The notes under the pieces were generated by a model. It was not told the DNA's origin and searched no databases. It saw only the letters and a list, made by a program, of their open reading frames with translations. A stretch of 64,000 nt of DNA from Leifsonia williamsii. GTDB taxonomy: Bacteria; Actinomycetota; Actinomycetes; Actinomycetales; Microbacteriaceae. The stretch is from NCBI RefSeq assembly GCF_030433685.1, contig NZ_JAROCF010000001.1:372001-436000 (forward strand), given 5' to 3'. Positions 17,224 to 25,338 of the stretch are shown here, in pieces (the stretch's first letter is position 1; each line of letters opens with the position of its first letter). The position numbers were made by a program, and so were the translations under genes.

Positions 17224-17975
17224 GGGAACGGGTCGCCGAGGTCTACCTGCTCCGCCACGGTGAGAGCACGGCCAACGCGCGAGGACTATTCACCGGTGTC
17301 CTGAACCCGGGGCTGAGTGAACTCGGCCGGGAAGAAGCGCGACGCGCTGCAATGCTCCTGGCGCAAGCCGGCGTCCGTCCCACTCGGGTGTTCTGCTCAG
17401 CGCTGCGGCGAACAATCGAGACCGCGCAGGAAATGGGCGCGGTCATGGATTTGCCGCGGGCCGAAGTCGAATGGCGACTCGACGAACGCAACTACGGGGC
17501 CCTGACCGGACTCTCGAAGACGGAGGTCGCCCGACGTGCAGGCCAGGCACGCTACCGGGAGTGGCGACGCTCCTACGACGTCGCACCGCCGCCGATGTCG
17601 GAGGCCGAGATGGCCCGACTCCGTGGCAGGCCGCCGTTCAATCGGTTGCCGTCCCAGGCGCTCACAGCCACGGAATCTCTCGCCGATGTCGTACGCCGGA
17701 TCACACCGTTTCTCGACGATGTACTTCTCCCTGCGGCCGGCGCCGGCCGCCCGATCCTGGTGATCGCGCACGGTAACTCCCTGCGCGCGTTGCTGTTCGT
17801 GGTGCAGCAGTTGACGCGCGAGCAGGTCGAGCAGCTGAACATTCCAACCGGTCACCCGCTGCGCTGCCGGTTCGAGCTGAGTCACGGCCGCTTCCGGCTG
17901 CGGTCGGCAACCTACCTCGACCCCGAGGCGGCGGCCGACGCCGAGGATGTCCTTCGAAGCCAAGGGGGTACCTGA
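17214..17975 (+). CDS. gpmA: 2,3-bisphosphoglycerate-dependent phosphoglycerate mutase-like
   Basis: 253 residues from a GTG at 17214; a second in-frame GTG at 17220, overlapping the uspA stop as GTGA, is equally plausible. The catalytic His15 lies in YLLRHGESTANARG. The glycolytic-type block WRLDERNYGALTGLSKTEV and WRRSYDVAPPP follow, and ILVIAHGNSLRALL supplies the second His. The ERNYG and RRSYD blocks distinguish GpmA from general histidine phosphatases. It would interconvert 3- and 2-phosphoglycerate, the step before enolase, whose spare copy is encoded downstream. An accessory copy in a fluoride cassette fits a need for glycolysis under fluoride. Confidence 0.85.
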   Translation: MGVRERVAEVYLLRHGESTANARGLFTGVLNPGLSELGREEARRAAMLLAQAGVRPTRVFCSALRRTIETAQEMGAVMDLPRAEVEWRLDERNYGALTGLSKTEVARRAGQARYREWRRSYDVAPPPMSEAEMARLRGRPPFNRLPSQALTATESLADVVRRITPFLDDVLLPAAGAGRPILVIAHGNSLRALLFVVQQLTREQVEQLNIPTGHPLRCRFELSHGRFRLRSATYLDPEAAADAEDVLRSQGGT

Positions 17976-18497
17976 ATGGTGTCCCGTCGTGAAAGGAGCC
18001 GGCTCCTGAATACCGAGAGCCACACCATGCCCGTCGATCCCGACGTCGTCGCCGACGATGTCCCGGCGAGGCGGACACGCCCTGTCCACCTCCACTGGAG
18101 ATACATCGGCCTCGTGTTCGCCGGCGGCGCCATTGGCACCACGATCCGCTATCTCCTGTCGCTTTCAGTTCCGACCGTCGACGGGATACCCGTGATCACC
18201 TTCGCGATCAACGTGGTGGGTGCGTTCGCCCTGGGCTGGCTTCTCGCCGGTCTCTCCCGGGGGCCGGACCAAGGCATGAGACGAGTTGTGCGGCTCTTCG
18301 TCGGGACAGGGGTACTCGGCGGGTTCACGACCTACAGCTCCTTCGCTGTCGACACCGATGGACTCATCGTCGCCTCCAACATCGCGGGAAGCATCGCGTA
18401 CGCCGTCGCGACTCTCCTCGTCGGTGCGCTCGCCTCGCTCGCCGGCATCGCCCTCGGCACGGCCATCAACCGCCGCGCGAGCGGAGGGACCCGATGA
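17976..18497 (+). CDS. crcB: Fluoride channel/exporter CrcB (Fluc), subunit 1
   Basis: 173 residues, with four membrane helices preceded by an unusually long hydrophilic N-terminus of about 45 residues. Family motifs are present: GGAIGTTIRYLLS, TFAINVVGAFALGWLLAG, and GVLGGFTTYSSFAVD with the conserved Thr/Ser track and Phe. The start at 17976 is backed by AAGGGGG just upstream; a later ATG at 18027 has none. Fluc channels work as dual-topology dimers, and in Actinobacteria often as a heterodimer of two adjacent genes, as here. Passive fluoride export across the membrane. Confidence 0.92.
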   Translation: MVSRRERSRLLNTESHTMPVDPDVVADDVPARRTRPVHLHWRYIGLVFAGGAIGTTIRYLLSLSVPTVDGIPVITFAINVVGAFALGWLLAGLSRGPDQGMRRVVRLFVGTGVLGGFTTYSSFAVDTDGLIVASNIAGSIAYAVATLLVGALASLAGIALGTAINRRASGGTR

Positions 18498-18874
18498 CCG
18501 GCTTCCTGGTTGCCCTCGCAGTCGCCGCCGCCGGTGGAGTGGGCGCGGCCAGCCGACTTGTCGTCGACGGCATCGTGAAGTCACGAGTGACGATCCCGTT
18601 CCCACTCGGCACGACCATCATCAACATCTCGGGGTCGTTCCTGCTCGGGCTCGTAACCGGTCTCGCCACCTTGGCGCTGCTTGCACCGGAGTGGCGGGCC
18701 ATCATCGGAGTGGGACTGCTCGGCGGGTACACCACATTCAGCACCGCAAGCTTCGAGACCGTCCGCCTCGCGCAGGAGGGCCGATATCGTGCCGCGGCCG
18801 TCAACAGTGTCGGCATGCTCGCCGGCGCTCTGCTCGCCGCGGGGCTCGGCCTGTGGATCGGCTGGCTGGTATGA
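18494..18874 (+). CDS. crcB: Fluoride channel/exporter CrcB (Fluc), subunit 2
   Basis: 126 residues with four membrane helices and all CrcB motifs: GGVGAASRLVVDG, GTTIINISGSFLLGLVTG with the pore Asn, and GLLGGYTTFSTASFETVRL. It overlaps subunit 1 by 4 bases (ATGA), so the two are made together and probably assemble as an antiparallel heterodimer. Its opposite membrane orientation to subunit 1 would be expected from the family but is not proven here. Confidence 0.93.
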   Translation: MTGFLVALAVAAAGGVGAASRLVVDGIVKSRVTIPFPLGTTIINISGSFLLGLVTGLATLALLAPEWRAIIGVGLLGGYTTFSTASFETVRLAQEGRYRAAAVNSVGMLAGALLAAGLGLWIGWLV

Positions 18875-18944
18875 GAAAACCATCCGCACGGTGTTCCGTT
18901 TCCCCCGATTGTGTGCCACACTCCCAACCAGCGCTTCGGCGCTT

Positions 18945-19026
18945 CGGCGGTGGGGCTCGCCGACACCAACTTCGATGCCGACAACAGTCCCTATCTCACG
19001 CGATCACGCACGCCTGGAGATAGGAG
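18945..19026 (+). promoter_or_regulatory. Fluoride riboswitch (crcB motif) with SD-sequestering platform, copy 2
   Basis: A second copy of the aptamer at 16606. The first stem GGCG...CGCC encloses exactly GTGGGGCT, then come an ACACCAAC joint, a short hairpin ending CCGA, and the 3' strand CAGTCCCTATCTC. As in copy 1, TGGGG can pair with CCCTA (pseudoknot) while CCTATCTC can pair with GAGATAGG over the enolase ribosome-binding site (GATAGGAG, followed by ATG at 19032). Linker and loop bases differ between copies while paired elements are kept, which argues for function. Confidence 0.85.
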
Positions 19027-19031
19027 ACACC

Positions 19032-20408
19032 ATGCACGAGCACGGCTACACCGGCCACATCGACGCCGCCCACCAGGGCCACTACATCAGCCACCCCGAA
19101 ACGCACCCGGTCGCGATCGAGCGAGTCACCGCCCGCCAGATCCTCGACTCCCGCGGCTACCCCACGGTGTCGGTCACGCTCCACCTGCACGATGGCATGC
19201 AGGTCTCTGCCTCCGCGCCCGCCGGAGCATCAACGGGGGCGTATGAAGCCGTCGAGCTCCGCGACGACGGGCCCTCCTATTCCGGTCGAAGCGTTCACCG
19301 CGCCGTTGCCGGCGTCGAGACGGAGATCTCGCCCGTGCTGGCGGGCCGCCATTGGACGACGCTGCGTGAACTGGACGATGCCCTGCGAGCGCTCGATGGA
19401 ACCGAGAACCTTACTCGTCTCGGCGCCAACGCGGTGGTGGCCGTGTCCATCGCCGCAGCCCGCGCTTTCGCACACGCCTCGGAAGTTCCGCTGCATGTGT
19501 GGCTTGCTCGGGTCACCGACAGTGCGCAGAGACTCCCCGTCCCGCACTTCAACGTACTCAACGGCGGCGCTCACGCGGCCAACCCGCTGGAGTTCCAGGA
19601 GTTCATGATCGCCCCCGTCGGGGCCGCGGACGAGGCAGCCGCAGTGGAGGCCGGAGCAGAGATCTACCACGCCCTCGCCGCCCGGGTGAAGGCTCGATTC
19701 CACACCGCCGGCCTCGGCGACGAAGGCGGCTTCGCCCCCGACATTGCCAGCCCAGAAGAAGCGATGGAACTCCTGGTGCAAGCCATCCAGGACGCGGGGT
19801 ACACCCCCGGTCTGAACGACGTAGCAATCGCCATCGACCCTGCAGCGAACGGCTTCTACGAGCGGGAAGGAAAGTACAAGATCGCCGGAAAGCTCCTGGG
19901 TCGCGACCAGCTCGTCGACTACTACATCAAGCTCCTCGACGAGTACCCGCTGCGCTCCATCGAGGACGGCTTCGCCGAAGACGACCATGCCGGATGGAAG
20001 CTGCTCTACGACGCCGTCGGCGACCGCACACAACTCGTCGGCGACGACCTTTACGTGACCGACCCCCGGCGAATCTCCGACGGCGCCCGCAACCACTACT
20101 CCAACGCGGCACTGATCAAGCCCAACCAGATCGGCACTGTCAGCTCCACGCTGGACGCCATCGCAACCGCCCGTCGACTCGGCATGCAATCGATGGTCTC
20201 CCACCGCTCCGGCGAGACAACCGACGCCTTCATCGCCGACCTCGTCGTCGGAACAGGAACCGGGCAGATCAAATCCGGCGCCCCCGCCAGAGGAGAGCGC
20301 GTCGTCAAGTACAACCGACTGCTCGACATCGAGCTGGACAACAAGTCCCTCCCCTACGGTCTCGAGCTGGCTCCCACCCACGCACCCGAGGTGGCGTTGG
20401 AGCCCTGA
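19032..20408 (+). CDS. eno: Enolase (accessory, fluoride-riboswitch controlled)
   Basis: 458 residues: a normal enolase plus about 25 extra His-rich N-terminal residues (MHEHGYTGHIDAAHQGHY). Motifs: ARQILDSRGYPTVSV, SAPAGASTGAYEAVELRD, GLGDEGGFAPD, SIEDGFAEDD, LIKPNQIGT and SHRSGETTDAFIADL. The metal-binding Asp normally in ALDVAAS reads AIDPAANGFY here, a small deviation. It converts 2-phosphoglycerate to phosphoenolpyruvate. Enolase is the classic target of fluoride, so a riboswitch-driven spare copy should restore flux, either by dose or by lower sensitivity. A strong terminator follows. The main chromosomal eno should lie elsewhere. Confidence 0.92.
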   Translation: MHEHGYTGHIDAAHQGHYISHPETHPVAIERVTARQILDSRGYPTVSVTLHLHDGMQVSASAPAGASTGAYEAVELRDDGPSYSGRSVHRAVAGVETEISPVLAGRHWTTLRELDDALRALDGTENLTRLGANAVVAVSIAAARAFAHASEVPLHVWLARVTDSAQRLPVPHFNVLNGGAHAANPLEFQEFMIAPVGAADEAAAVEAGAEIYHALAARVKARFHTAGLGDEGGFAPDIASPEEAMELLVQAIQDAGYTPGLNDVAIAIDPAANGFYEREGKYKIAGKLLGRDQLVDYYIKLLDEYPLRSIEDGFAEDDHAGWKLLYDAVGDRTQLVGDDLYVTDPRRISDGARNHYSNAALIKPNQIGTVSSTLDAIATARRLGMQSMVSHRSGETTDAFIADLVVGTGTGQIKSGAPARGERVVKYNRLLDIELDNKSLPYGLELAPTHAPEVALEP

Positions 20409-20458
20409 GAACACTTCCGCCCACATCGGGTTATCCACGTGACCCGGCGCGGGAGTGA

Positions 20459-20494
20459 GAGGGGGAGCGCCTTCACACCGAGGCGCTCCCCCTC
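20459..20494 (+). terminator. Strong intrinsic terminator after enolase
   Basis: A perfect 13-bp stem (GAGGGGGAGCGCC with its complement) closes a 10-base loop and is followed by GTTT. It ends the fluoride cassette transcript just before the MFS gene. Confidence 0.85.
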
Positions 20495-20515
20495 GTTTGG
20501 ACTGAAGGAGAGCCG

Positions 20516-21750
20516 GTGACATCGCCGCATAACGCTCGCAAGGACGAGGACGCGAAGTGGCTCACGCTGGGAGTCGCCTCCATCGGTGCGGCCAGCTTCT
20601 TCTCGGATGCCGGCCATGAAATCGCGACGAGCGTCATGCCCGCGTTCCTCACCTCCGTCCTCGGCGGCAGCGCAGCAACTCTCGGCCTCATCGAGGGCAT
20701 CAGCGACGCACTCACGGGCACCATGAAAGTGATCGGCGGCCCGCTCGCCAACGACCCTGCACGGCGGCGCAAGCTCGCCACCGGTGGGTACATCGTCACC
20801 GCTGCAGCCACCGCCGCGATCGGGTTCGCCACAGCGGTCTGGCAGGTGGGGGTGCTTCGAGCCCTCGCCTGGGCAGCTCCGGGGGGGTGCGATCACCCGC
20901 CCGGGATGCGCTCCTCGGCTCCCTTGCCAGACCGCATACGTTCGGACGGGCGTTCGGTCTTGAACGCGCGGGCGACAACCTCGGCGCCGTGGTAGGGCCG
21001 CTCCTGGCGGCTGTGCTCGTCGCGTGGCTCGGTCTTCGACCGGCGATCTGGTTCGCATTCGTCCCTGGGATGCTCGCTGCCATCGCCATCATCGTCGCCG
21101 CCCGTGAAGCGAGAGGACCCACGACTGGAGTGCGTCGCCCAATGCGCTTGGACGTTCGGGGGCTCCGCCGCGCCGGGATCGGAAGGCCGCTTCTGCCCGT
21201 GCTGCTCTTCGAGTGCGGCAATCTCGCAACCACGCTGTTGATCCTGCGGGCGACGGACCTGTTCACGACCCTCGGGTTCGCAAACGCTGCCTCGCTCGCG
21301 ATCCTGCTCTACGCGGGCCACAATGCCGTCGCCGCCCTGATCGCCCTTCTGGGAGGCTTCTGGCTCGACCGCGTCGGGCCGCGGCGCGTGTTCGCGTCGG
21401 GGGCGATCGCCTATGTCCTCGCGTACGGGCTCATCGCCCACGCTTCGATCCACTGGGGGTTCGCCGTCGCGGGCTTCCTGCTCGCAGGAGCGGGCATCGG
21501 CCTGGCCGAGACAGCTGAGTCCGCTCTCATCGCTCGGATACTCCCGGACGAACTCAGAGGCAGCGGATTCGGCGTCGTCGGAGGAATCCAGGCAGTGGGG
21601 AACATCGTCGGAACGGTTGTTGCGGGGGCGCTCTATGCGACAGTCTCTCCGGCCGCTGCGTTCACGTACGCGGGAGCATGGATGTTGCTGTCAGCTTGCA
21701 CGGCCGGCGTCTTCCGAGCGCGGGCACCGTCAGGGCAGAACCCGGGGTAG
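20516..21750 (+). pseudogene. MFS transporter split by a frameshift in a run of seven G
   Basis: The first frame (20516-20887) encodes an MFS N-terminus (GVASIGAASFFSDAGHE, then LIEGISDALTGTMK, then VGVLRALAWAAPG). The second frame, from 20887 to 21750, continues without a gap as VRSPARDALLGSLA and the remaining helices. The switch falls on seven G at 20881-20887. Removing two G or adding one restores a single protein of about 410 residues, with a continuous junction AWAAPGVRSPARDALL. This may be a true mutation, a slippage site, or a sequencing error. The family resembles MFS proteins encoded with metal genes. Position after the enolase terminator suggests it once belonged to the fluoride or copper cargo. 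Confidence 0.8.
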
Positions 21751-21886
21751 CCAATCACCGCATAAAGCGGCGAGACGCGCCACTGCACAGACACTGGTTC
21801 GTGCCAGCGATCATCGAAAAGAAGGTTCTCTCATGCAACCGCCCGTGCGCGGTGCCAATGGGGATGGCGCCTTCGCCACGCCGTTA

Positions 21887-22291
21887 TCACATAGCGGCGA
21901 GCAGTGCGGCACACGCCCGTTCGCAGCGCCGACATACCTCAGCACAGATTCGGCAGTGCTCGTGCATGTCGGCATGCTTCTCGCATTCATCCGCACAGGC
22001 GCCGCATACGGTGCGGCACGATTCAAGCGCCGCCCGCGTGACGTTGGCGTCATATTCGGTATGACGGGAGAGGACATTGCCGGTCGAAGCACAGATGTCT
22101 GCGCAGTCGAGATCCGTCCGGATGCACTTGATGAGCTCGGCGACCATCTCCTCGCTGAGGCATGCATCCGCGCAGGCCGTACAGGCCTGTGCGCACTCGA
22201 TGCATGCCTCGATACAGCCGCCCAGCTTGTCGCGGTCCACGCCTCCGAGATCCGCCGGATATGTCTCGAGCATTCGCGTTGCGGTCGACAT
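21887..22291 (-). CDS. Four-helix bundle copper storage protein (Csp-like, DUF326)
   Basis: 134 residues with 17 Cys, many in CxxxC and CxxC spacing along helices: GGCIEACIECAQACTACADAC, KCIRTDLDCADICAS, CRTVCGACADECEKH, and CRICAEVCRRCERAC. This is the pattern of the Csp family, whose four-helix bundles are lined with Cys and store many Cu(I) ions. No signal peptide is present, so it is the cytosolic Csp3-like type. It is divergent from copZ-copA with two CsoR boxes in between, so it is probably derepressed by copper together with the efflux genes. Confidence 0.9.
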   Translation of the reverse strand: MSTATRMLETYPADLGGVDRDKLGGCIEACIECAQACTACADACLSEEMVAELIKCIRTDLDCADICASTGNVLSRHTEYDANVTRAALESCRTVCGACADECEKHADMHEHCRICAEVCRRCERACAALLAAM

Positions 22292-22383
22292 GGTGACTGC
22301 CCTTCCTCTTCATTGATCCCGCCTGCCCATGCGACGGTACCCGCCACATCGCCGTTCTCCACCCGCAATCGCGACTTGCGGGA

Positions 22384-22400
22384 ATACCGCCCAGGGGTAT
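22384..22400. promoter_or_regulatory. CsoR operator box 1, csp/copZ divergent gap
   Basis: ATACCGCCCAGGGGTAT, a GC-rich inverted repeat of the CsoR type, lies between csp and copZ. With box 2 it is placed to control both directions. Confidence 0.7.
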
Positions 22401-22418
22401 CCTGTTGGTAAAGCGGTG

Positions 22419-22435
22419 ATACCCTCCCTGGGTAT
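22419..22435. promoter_or_regulatory. CsoR operator box 2, csp/copZ divergent gap
   Basis: ATACCCTCCCTGGGTAT, a closer match to the CsoR consensus (ATACCC and GGGTAT arms). It lies about 20 bases before copZ and 35 bases (centre to centre) from box 1. The likely repressor is the CsoR encoded at 27583. Confidence 0.75.
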
Positions 22436-22456
22436 GCACGATTCGATGGAGGAACG

Positions 22457-22666
22457 ATGGAAACAATCGACTACCAGGTGACAGGGATGACCTGCGAGCA
22501 CTGCGAGCGTGCAGTGTCCACCGAGGTCGGTCAGGTGACCGGCGTCGACAGCGTGAAGGTGTCCGCGAGCGACGGCATCTTGCACATCACTACCGGAACC
22601 GGAGTCGACGACGCGGCGGTGCTCGCCGCGGTCGATGAGGCGGGCTACGCCGCCGTCCGCAAGTAA
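22457..22666 (+). CDS. copZ: Copper chaperone CopZ (single HMA domain)
   Basis: 69 residues forming one heavy-metal-associated domain. The Cu(I) site is MTCEHC (Cys13, Cys16) in the first loop, and the ferredoxin-like pattern ends DEAGYAAVRK. It carries Cu(I) in the cytosol to the CopA ATPase encoded 37 bases downstream, and possibly to CsoR or Csp. AGGAACG precedes the ATG. It is the first gene of the copper operon, right after the CsoR boxes. Confidence 0.92.
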   Translation: METIDYQVTGMTCEHCERAVSTEVGQVTGVDSVKVSASDGILHITTGTGVDDAAVLAAVDEAGYAAVRK

Positions 22667-22703
22667 GACCGAGACCTCGTCTCACCACCGCAAGGAGCCC
22701 AAC

Positions 22704-25001
22704 GTGTCAGCATCTCCCACCACCGCCGCCGCCGGATCGACCCTTGAACTCGAGGTCGGCGGGATGACCTGCGCGTCGTGCGCCATGCGGATCGAGAAGA
22801 AGCTGAACCGGCTCGACGGCGTAACGGCGACGGTGAACTATGCCACTGAAAAAGCTCGCGTGACGATTCCGGCCGGCATGGACGTCACGGCGGTCATCGA
22901 GGAGGTCGAAAAGACCGGATACACCGCAGCGCTGCCGGCCGCCAAGCCGGACGCAGCTGGGAAAGACGACGACCCGGAGCTCACCGGACTGCGCAACCGC
23001 CTGATCGGAAGCGTGGCGCTGTCGGTTCCGGTCATCGCGCTGGCGATGATCCCCGCTCTGCAGTTCACCTACTGGCAGTGGCTCTCACTCACCCTCGCTG
23101 CACCCGTCGTGGTCTGGGGCGCGTGGCCGTTCCACAAGGCCGCCTTCATCAACGCCCGCCACGGGGCGGCGACCATGGACACACTCGTCTCGATCGGCAC
23201 CCTCGCGGCGTTCGCGTGGTCGCTGTATGCGCTGTTCTTCGGCACCGCCGGGATGCCGGGAATGACCCACGGGTTCAGCTTCACGGTCGCTGCCTCCGAC
23301 GGCGCCGGAAACATCTACCTTGAGGTCGCATCCGGGGTGACCACGTTCGTCCTCGCCGGGCGCTACTTCGAGAAGCGATCCAAGAGGCAGGCTGGCGCCG
23401 CGTTGCGAGCCCTGCTGGAGTTGGGCGCGAGGGACGTCGCGATCCTGCGGGACGGTCAAGAGACTCGCATCCCGATCGAGAAGCTGCACGTTGGTGACGA
23501 ATTCATCATCCGGCCCGGCGAGAAGATCGCCACGGATGGTGTCGTCGTCGACGGTGCGAGCGCGATCGACATGTCGCTGCTGACCGGCGAATCGGTGCCG
23601 ATCGAGGTCACCGTCGGGGATACGGTCTCCGGTGCGACCGTCAACGCCGGCGGCCGCCTGCTCGTCCGGGCCACCCGGGTGGGCAGCGACACCCAGCTGG
23701 CTCAGATGGCCAAGCTGGTCGAGGATGCCCAGTCAGGCAAGGCCGAGGTGCAGCGCCTCGCCGATCGAATCTCCGGAATCTTCGTGCCCATTGTGCTCGG
23801 CATTGCCGTGATCACTCTGGCCGCGTGGCTGATCACCGGCCATCCGGTCGCTGCAGCGTTCACCGCCGCGGTGGCCGTGCTGATCATCGCCTGCCCATGC
23901 GCACTCGGCCTGGCCACCCCGACAGCGTTGCTGGTCGGGACGGGTCGCGGCGCGCAGCTCGGCATCCTGATCAAAGGACCGGAGGTGCTGGAGTCCACCC
24001 GCACCGTCGACACCATCGTGCTGGACAAGACCGGAACCGTCACCACCGGAAAAATGACACTGATAGACGTCGTGACGGCTCCGGGGGTCGACGAGACCGA
24101 GCTCCTGCGCGTTGCGGGCGCCGTCGAAGCAGCATCGGAGCACCCCATCGCCCGCGCCGTCGCCGCCGCAGCGACGGATCAGAGCGGCGCGCTTCCCGTC
24201 CCGGAGTCCTTCGTGAACATCGAGGGCCGCGGAGTGCAAGGCGTCGTTGATGGCCACCTCGCGCTGGTGGGCCGCGCCACCCTTCTCGAGGACTGGTCGA
24301 TCACACTCGACCACGCCCTCACCGCCGCCAAGAACGCTGCGGAAGCGGCCGGCCGAACGGTCGTCAGTGTGGCCTGGGACGGCGAAGCCCGCGGCCTGCT
24401 TGTAGTCGCTGACGCCATCAAACCGACCAGCCATGAGGCGGTTGCTACCTTCAAGCAGATCGGGCTCACTCCGATCCTTATCACCGGCGACAACGCCATC
24501 GTCGCCCGAGAGGTCGCCGAGGCCGTCGGTATCGAAACGGTGATCGCCGACGTGCTCCCCAAAGACAAGGCAGAGACCATCCGCCGGCTTCAGGCCGAAG
24601 GCAAGACCGTGGCGATGGTGGGTGACGGCGTGAACGATGCGGCAGCCCTCGCAACCGCCGATCTGGGTCTCGCGATGGGGACGGGCACCGACGTCGCTAT
24701 CGAAGCGGCCGACGTCACGCTGGTCCGCGGCGACCTGCGGGCCGCCGCTGATGCGGTTCGCCTGGCCCGTCGAACGCTGGGCACGATCAAGACCAACCTG
24801 TTCTGGGCATTCGCCTACAACGTCGCCGCGATTCCCCTGGCCGCCCTGGGCCTGCTCAACCCGATGATTGCCGGAGCCGCGATGGCGTTCTCCAGCGTCT
24901 TCGTCGTCAGCAACAGCCTCCGCCTCCGCAGCTTCCGCCCCCGCGGCACAGCCACCACTCCGACCACCAACACCCCCACCCGCGTCCTCGAGACCGCCTG
25001 A
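22704..25001 (+). CDS. copA: Cu(+)-exporting P-type ATPase CopA
   Basis: 765 residues from a GTG preceded by AAGGAG; the open frame 23 codons longer overlaps copZ and is less likely. One N-terminal HMA domain has GGMTCASC. Eight membrane helices follow the P1B plan, with CPC in IIACPCALGLATP (helix 6), the actuator TGES, the phosphorylated Asp in DKTGTVTTGK, HP in SEHPIA, and the hinge GDGVNDAAAL. The last helices carry YNVAAIPLAA and MAFSSVFVVSNSLRL, the Cu(I) sites of the P1B-1 class. It pumps Cu(I) out of the cytoplasm. Confidence 0.95.
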   Translation: MSASPTTAAAGSTLELEVGGMTCASCAMRIEKKLNRLDGVTATVNYATEKARVTIPAGMDVTAVIEEVEKTGYTAALPAAKPDAAGKDDDPELTGLRNRLIGSVALSVPVIALAMIPALQFTYWQWLSLTLAAPVVVWGAWPFHKAAFINARHGAATMDTLVSIGTLAAFAWSLYALFFGTAGMPGMTHGFSFTVAASDGAGNIYLEVASGVTTFVLAGRYFEKRSKRQAGAALRALLELGARDVAILRDGQETRIPIEKLHVGDEFIIRPGEKIATDGVVVDGASAIDMSLLTGESVPIEVTVGDTVSGATVNAGGRLLVRATRVGSDTQLAQMAKLVEDAQSGKAEVQRLADRISGIFVPIVLGIAVITLAAWLITGHPVAAAFTAAVAVLIIACPCALGLATPTALLVGTGRGAQLGILIKGPEVLESTRTVDTIVLDKTGTVTTGKMTLIDVVTAPGVDETELLRVAGAVEAASEHPIARAVAAAATDQSGALPVPESFVNIEGRGVQGVVDGHLALVGRATLLEDWSITLDHALTAAKNAAEAAGRTVVSVAWDGEARGLLVVADAIKPTSHEAVATFKQIGLTPILITGDNAIVAREVAEAVGIETVIADVLPKDKAETIRRLQAEGKTVAMVGDGVNDAAALATADLGLAMGTGTDVAIEAADVTLVRGDLRAAADAVRLARRTLGTIKTNLFWAFAYNVAAIPLAALGLLNPMIAGAAMAFSSVFVVSNSLRLRSFRPRGTATTPTTNTPTRVLETA

Positions 25002-25022
25002 CCACCCATGAAAGGGAACACC

Positions 25023-25280
25023 ATGAGCGACAGCTGCTACAGCACCACCAGCAACCTCCACGACGACGCCGCCATGCCCGCCGGGGCCACCAACCTCCTC
25101 GGCGGCGCCGGCGCAGACGACCTCACTGAGTGCGTCGTGATGAAGGGCAGCACCGTCAGCAAGGCGAAAGCAGAAGCAGCCGGCCTCTACCGTGACTACA
25201 ACGGTGAGCGGTACTGGTTCTGCTGCGCTGGCTGCGCACCCCGTTTCGACGCTGATCCCGCACGCTACGTCGCCGCGTAA
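25023..25280 (+). CDS. YHS domain protein
   Basis: 85 residues. The C-terminal half is a YHS-type metal-binding domain: DYNGERYWFCCAGCAPRFDADPARYVA, with adjacent Cys pairs instead of a single Cys. YHS domains are common as fused or free partners of heavy-metal ATPases. The ATG at 25023 follows AAAGGGA at good spacing; another ATG at 25008 lies ahead of that site. It lies between copA and copB, so is probably a small copper-binding helper for one of them. Confidence 0.85.
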   Translation: MSDSCYSTTSNLHDDAAMPAGATNLLGGAGADDLTECVVMKGSTVSKAKAEAAGLYRDYNGERYWFCCAGCAPRFDADPARYVAA

Positions 25281-25338
25281 CCGTCACCGCCCGGTACAGG
25301 CGGACTCCAGCACATCACCCAAGTGAAGGGCTAACACC

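Noticed and set aside
17214..17975. General histidine phosphatase instead of phosphoglycerate mutase
   Set aside because: The ERNYGALTGLSK and WRRSYDVAPPP blocks are specific to the glycolytic GpmA type; the neighbour enolase agrees.
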